64,000 nucleotides of DNA from Serinus canaria (taxonomy: Eukaryota > Chordata > Aves > Passeriformes > Fringillidae). Both the position numbers and the translations under genes were made by a program. The number at the start of each line of letters is the position of its first letter. Position 1 is the first letter of the stretch. The stretch is taken from positions 22,605,649 through 22,669,648 of the forward strand of contig NC_066315.1 of NCBI RefSeq assembly GCF_022539315.1, given 5' to 3'. Below the pieces are notes generated by a model. That model saw only the letters and a program-made list of their open reading frames with translations, made no database searches and was not told the DNA's origin. This document shows, piece after piece, positions 58,525-64,000 of this stretch.

Positions 58525-61500
58525 TCTGTCCACTTCTGTTGTTCCATACCATTTTAAATTAACTTGGTTTAAAAGAAATTTCTAAGTGTGACTTTGGAGA
58601 AGGAAAAAAAACGCATTTTTGCCGGTTGTCTCTGGCAGGATTAGATCATGCCTGCAGGTGAGGATGTAAATTGCCATTCCTTGCAGTGTCTAAGAACCTG
58701 CCTCTGCATAGGTTTAGTAAATAACACCACTGGTTTTGGTAGTGTTCTTTCTCTGGCTTTACCTCTTCAATCTGTTTCTCTGTATAGTTTCTCAGGAATT
58801 TATATAAAAATAGGTTTCCTGCTTTCTGAATCTGTATTGTAATTACTGTTAGTGAAATATTGATCTGTTTTTTCTTTTTCCTTTAGCTCACATTTAGCGC
58901 TTTATTAGTAGGCACTTTGTTTAATTTCATGTTTCTTTATCTGCCAGCCATTGTCAAATCTGAAGTATTATTCAAATGCCTGTCTTAGAAGAATGATGGT
59001 CTGTGATAAGAGTGAGTTGATAGTGTGGAAATGAAACATGCTGATGGCTTTCCCTGGAGATAACTTTTGCAAAAATGATTAAGGTCTGTCTCATGACCAA
59101 GTAGTGACATTCCTGACTTAATAGAAAAGCATTTTTCTTCAGCACCTGCTACAGTGTATGAAGGGCTGTCATGTATTCTATCAAAAAGGGGAGGAGGGAC
59201 AACCTTTCTTACAATTTCAAAGATGGTAAAGTACTTGGAGAACCAAAATAGTTGTGGCAGTTGTGGACATGAAAAGGTGATGAATTTGATGTGGTCAAAT
59301 TTACTTTAGGTTAAGTCTTAAATTTATACAGAATGGACATCGAATATGGTATGTTTTTGCTTACACAGTTAAGACTACTAATTTTATGAGGCCTTTGTGG
59401 ACACCAGCTTTAGAGCTTAATAGAAAATGCAAAAATCCTCACAAAATCCCTGGACTTTTCAGATTATTTAACCTTTCTTTTCTGTGTTCATTGGAGCAAA
59501 TAATTGGATGGAAAACACCCTTATTTCATTATATTAATTAGCTTCTCTGCTTTTCTGTATGTCACTATTTCTTTCTGTGGCTTACCACAAGGAGGCTTAT
59601 TTGTCTTTGTATTCAGTGTAGCCACAATTGGGAAAACAGTTGTAGAAAGGTAACATTGTATCTTTGTTTCTCAGGTGTATGAACAAAGGCATTTATCATC
59701 TTGGGTGTGATCTTCCCTTCCTCCACACTTTTTCAACAAAAGAAACAGAAGCTATGCAACATAAAAACAAATAAAAGTAGGGAAACAGCATAATCTAGGC
59801 CTGGGAGTTGTATCTCCATTGTGTTTTTCTGATTTCCCCTTCATTAATAATTATTCCCTTTCCTCTATTTACAGTTTTAGTGGTTATTGCTTGTTAATTT
59901 TAGTAGTGAAGGTATTGCTGTCTGAAAAGAAGAGCAGTCTGGGAAGGGAAAAAATTAAAATTTTTGTTTATCTTTCCACAGAGTACAGCTTCCAGTACTC
60001 AAAACTCAGGTGGGACAGGTTTGAGACTGATATTGCTGAGTGTAATATTTACGTAAATGAAGAAAATTTTAGAAAATTTAAATTGGTACTCGATTACTAA
60101 GCAGATGTACAAAGGTAATTTTGGAAAATGGTCAAATATTTTTTCTTAGGGTATCTTTGTTTCAGACTCCCATACACAGATTTTACCATGTATCCTTTCA
60201 ACGTTTCTTGTTATGCCAAGCAGGTGCACGAGGAGTGGCTCTGGGCTGTGAGCCAGTGGCTCGCAGCCCTAGGATGCCCCAACTGCGCTGTTGGACATGC
60301 AGTTCTCTAGATTTGAGCCAGTCCAGAGAGAAATGGGGCAGAAACAGCTAGGATGCTTTTCTTGCTGTCTTTCTGAGTGACAGGGGCTAGATAGGAGCAG
60401 AGAGGATGAAAGGCACTTTGAGAAGAAATGATTAGGAGAGGAGAAGTCAATAGTCTGGGGAGACAGTGAAGCTGGCAAGAATTGCATGTGGCTGTTCCCA
60501 CAGTGCCTGCCTGAATCTGGCCTTTATCTTCTTTGGTTTTGGTGTTCTGATCAGCCACCATCTCTGACTGCCCCTGTGCTTCAAATGAGTTGGGGAAGTT
60601 ACATGGGTGGAAGCTTTCCAAGGCTCACATAGGCACTCATCTTTCCAAACACAGCAGGGCCAAGCTTGCTGTTGATTGATTTATCCTTTCTGTGGCTGTT
60701 AGAACAGCCACTTGAAGGGTAGAGGGGAAGGAACTTGTGAAAAGTATGTAGAAAGTGGCATGTCAGGACTGAAGGATAAATATTTCCAAACTATTCCTAA
60801 AGTCGTGTTTCTGCTTGCTGGCACTTGACAGAATCCTCTGAGACCCTTCCTCAAAAGCTCCTTCACCCAAAACTTAAAAGAAAGGGTCATGATTCTGATA
60901 CCTTCAAACAACATTGGAAACCTTATTTATTTTAATGGTTTCACGTGGTTTAAAGTCAATATCTGGCTGAGCAAATACATTTAGTCTTTATTGTGACATC
61001 ATTAAGGCTTTGGACTTGGCATGAGAGGATTAAATGTTTAAATGTATAGAAGTGTACATTGGCTCTGAAATCCAGAGCTCTATTTTGTCAGCTCAGCATT
61101 AGCTTCCTGGCTAGGCCTTGTCATATGTGAGTTCAAGTGTTTGTCCTCAACAACACACCTTAGTTATTAAGAAAAACAAACTCTGCTTTCTTTTCTGATG
61201 CTGAGTTCCTACAAGAGATGTTGAATGCCAGAGATGAGAACAAAATTCTTTGTTCCACTTTGACTCCTCATTGCTGTTTTAAGCCATGGTGAAGTGATGA
61301 AGGCTAGGATATGTGCAAGTAGTGAATGAGCCAAACCATCCACAAGTGGGAAGAGTTGTGAATTGTGAAAGGAGTCAGAAGGGGAATAGTGGAAAAACAC
61401 TAAAGCAGTGATCAACAAATGGTGTTCTGTTTTGCCCAGCTTTGATTAGATTTGCATTTTTGGATTTTGTTACATCCTATCATCTTTAATAGAAATGAAA

Positions 61501-64000
61501 ATATGCAACTCCACTGTATTGCTGCATCAGAAATTCCCAGGTTGATTCACTTGCTGCATCAATAACCAGGCTTGGTGTTGGTTTATAGGAAGGCTGTCTG
61601 AAAAGCACAAACTTTCCTTTTCCCTATCTTACATAGTCTACAGAGAAAATAGTGGTGTCTTAAGTGAGCTTCCACAAAGTGGGAAGGTCAGAAGGTAAGT
61701 CTAGACCTAAAGAAACATTCAGGTGGATTTCAGCAGCTTAACAATTTATCAGTTTTCTGACTGAATGTCTCGACCATCAGTATGTATTATTAATCAAATG
61801 GAGTGACTTTTCTCTTGCTGATATAGCAATTGCTTTTAAACAAGAAAAAGTAATAGAGGGCAGAGTTTCTAAGCTGTCACTTTGAGTCAAATGCTGGCAT
61901 GGCAGATAAATGGGTGATAGACTAAGCAAAGTCACTTTGAGAACCCTGTAAACTTGAATCTGTTTGTGTATTAACATGTTGAAGTAAGATGAAGGGAGAA
62001 GATAAAGATATTTACAGTTGGTCCGGAGACTTGGCAGTTGTTTGTTGTTGTTGGTTTTTGTTTTCTTCTTTTCTTTTTAATGTGACCTTCAGTCCAATCT
62101 CTGCAAGGAGTTGTCAAGTAGCAGCATGGCAAAAAGGATTAGGAAATGTTTAATTACCCCAAGTTGATGTGGATTTTCATACCACTCTTTCTGTCGCAGT
62201 TGCTAAGCTCAATACTTTTCTGACCTGCATCCCACGGGCAACCTTTCGTGTACCCCTAATGGTCACCTGCCTTGAAATAGGATCTGGCACTTGGTGTTCT
62301 CAGACCAGCCCTAGTTACTCATTTCCCATGCATCAATTCAGGAATCACACACTCATACCACTTTTGCCCTCAAGGAGAGTCCTTTAAGTTCCCATTACTT
62401 GGTTTCATTATTTCTTTTTCCTTTTTATGAACATCACAATTCTTGTTACCAGATGAACTAAGCTCTCAGTCCTGGCAAAAGAGGATTTGCAACATTTCAA
62501 GGTGGTAATCTCCACGATGACTATTTTGCCTCTTATATTGCAGTACCATAGTTTTCTTTAATGCTGCTTTCTTCTTCACATATGTTCTTGAAACTCCAAT
62601 AACCTAGATCACTAGAGTGTGATTTCAGATCAGTTACTCTGGACAATTGAGCCTGCTGTGGAAGGGTCAGCATGGCATCTGCAAAGGGAAATCCTGCCTC
62701 CCAGACCTCCTGGGTTGTAAGAAGGTGGTAGTGAGCACACAGGGAAAATCCATTTGACTCTTAATAATTTTTTTTACCACTGAGTAACTTATTTTAAAAA
62801 AAGATGGTTTGTGGCAGAGCTGAAATATTTGCAACAGACCAGTTCAGTGCTTTGATGCTTTATTTGAACAGCAGGACAAAGGCTCAACCTCAGCTCATTC
62901 CTGGGACACGGTTGTTGGTATGGCTACGTTGCTTTCATTGCAGTTGCAAAGCAAGAGGAAGCACATGGAATTTGCATGGCACCATCTTGTCATGGCTGCA
63001 TTTCTGGGCAAGCTAGTGAAGAGATGGCTTGTTCAGGCCTCCCCTCAGATGCAACACCATGTGCAGAGTGGGCTTCTGACAGAGTTGGTGGTCTGGAAAA
63101 GCATTTCTGTTCTTCACTACTCCCCAGTGAAGATCAGATGTGGTGGATTAGGAGAACCCACTTCTTTCTGGGTTTTAGTATTCCTGGTCTCAGTGATATC
63201 CCCAAGTTTTCCCTCAAGGGTTAGTGATCCAGATGTCAGCACAGCAGTGTCCTGAGTGTCTCTTGCTGCTGCAAGAGAGCTTCACTCCTGAATAACAAAG
63301 ACATTTAGAGAGTGGTTTTATAATAATTTTAAACAGACTGAACATCTGTCCTGGTTTGCTGAAGTCATGGTGCTCTGAGTAGCTGCTGCTGGAACACAGA
63401 CTTCATTTTGGTGTTCAGTTCTGTCCTCAAAATGAGGTTGATTCACAGGACTAAAACTGGGTGTGGGTTGATAGATGGTGAATTTGAGTCAGTGGGATCA
63501 GACAGACTATGACTTCTAAGGGGGAAATACCCAAATTATCCTGAGGTAATCAGGATCCAAGCCCATCTCCAATTCCCCTGTTATCAAAATTGCCATTCCC
63601 ATCTGTGAAGAAAATAATATGGAGAAAAAAACCCCCACCCATGTTTTCTAATAACAAACAGATCAACATAGGAATATATTTCTAAGGCAGAACCCATCAG
63701 CTGTGATCACTTTTGCCTTTATTATATGTCCATGTTCTAGGAATGCCAGAAGCACCAGCTTCATCAGACTGCAATGTGCTTGATATTCGCAAAATAAGTG
63801 AATATTTTCCCCTGGAGCTTACCAAATATTCATATGGGCCCCTATGTCAAAGAAGAGGCTGTTTAGTGCTCTAACATGCTGTGAAAGTAAAAAAGGAGAA
63901 TTCAAGACTATCCCAATGCTCAATGCTGATGAGTTTGTCCCCTCATCAAACATAGAATACAATGGTTAGCCAAAGCTGCCCACGCTGAAGGTATTCCAAA
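58525..64000. other. Downstream intergenic region, no gene seen
   Basis: About 5.5 kb in which I see no exon with splice signals, no RNA gene and no confident transposon. The open frames at 59819-60100, 60121-60621 and 62804-63255 do not resemble known proteins. CDK14 would be expected further right by synteny, but none of its exons is visible here. Confidence 0.5.

Noticed and set aside
63350..63480. 'tgtcctggttt' resembling an LTR terminus
   Set aside because: The match stops after about 11 bases and the rest of the LTR is absent.
1..64000. CRISPR arrays, prokaryotic operons, phage or defence systems
   Set aside because: No regularly spaced repeats, no ribosome-binding-site-led gene runs; all supported genes are spliced vertebrate genes.

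Overview
The window looks like nuclear DNA from a bird, probably a neoavian or songbird-type genome. It has compact spliced genes with GT-AG introns, three CpG islands, CR1 LINE 3' ends carrying the (ATTCTATG)-like tail, and degenerate avian endogenous-retrovirus LTRs. Nothing bacterial, phage-like, CRISPR-like or operon-like is present.

Three protein-coding genes lie head to tail on the + strand. GTPBP10 (coding 1717-12781, 10 coding exons, 373 aa) is an Obg-family GTPase. CLDN12 has non-coding exons at about 14440-14562 and 16829-16894, a single coding exon with CDS 18964-19701 (245 aa), and a 3' UTR to about 22.9 kb. A PTTG1IP-family gene (coding 35122-57020, 7 coding exons, 184 aa) encodes a small type I membrane protein. 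From its position next to CLDN12 I call it PTTG1IP2. The order GTPBP10-CLDN12-PTTG1IP2 matches the human 7q21.13 neighbourhood as I know it (CDK14 would follow), so this is a conserved syntenic block and not a functional cluster. The three proteins act separately: a ribosome-assembly GTPase, a tight-junction membrane protein and a PSI-domain membrane protein. Each gene starts in its own CpG island (about 1.4-2.0 kb, 14.25-14.75 kb, 34.9-35.55 kb).

Region by region: 1-482 is a CR1 3' end. 483-1400 has no gene I can support. 1.4-13.5 kb is GTPBP10. 13.78-14.15 kb is an antisense CR1 fragment just upstream of the CLDN12 CpG island. 14.4-22.9 kb is CLDN12. 22.9-34.9 kb is intergenic, with a possible LTR remnant and a small CR1 piece. 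34.9-58.5 kb is PTTG1IP2, with an antisense LTR in intron 3 and another in its probable 3' UTR. 58.5-64.0 kb is intergenic sequence in which I see no gene.

I did not find a convincing previously undescribed system. The points most worth a second look are the intact avian PTTG1IP2 reading frame, the LTR inside its probable 3' UTR, the upstream ORF in the CLDN12 leader, an unexplained acceptor-plus-ORF segment in GTPBP10 intron 4, and a 168-codon antisense ORF in the intergenic region. Exon boundaries were read by eye from splice consensus, frame continuity and remembered family sequences; no alignment was run.
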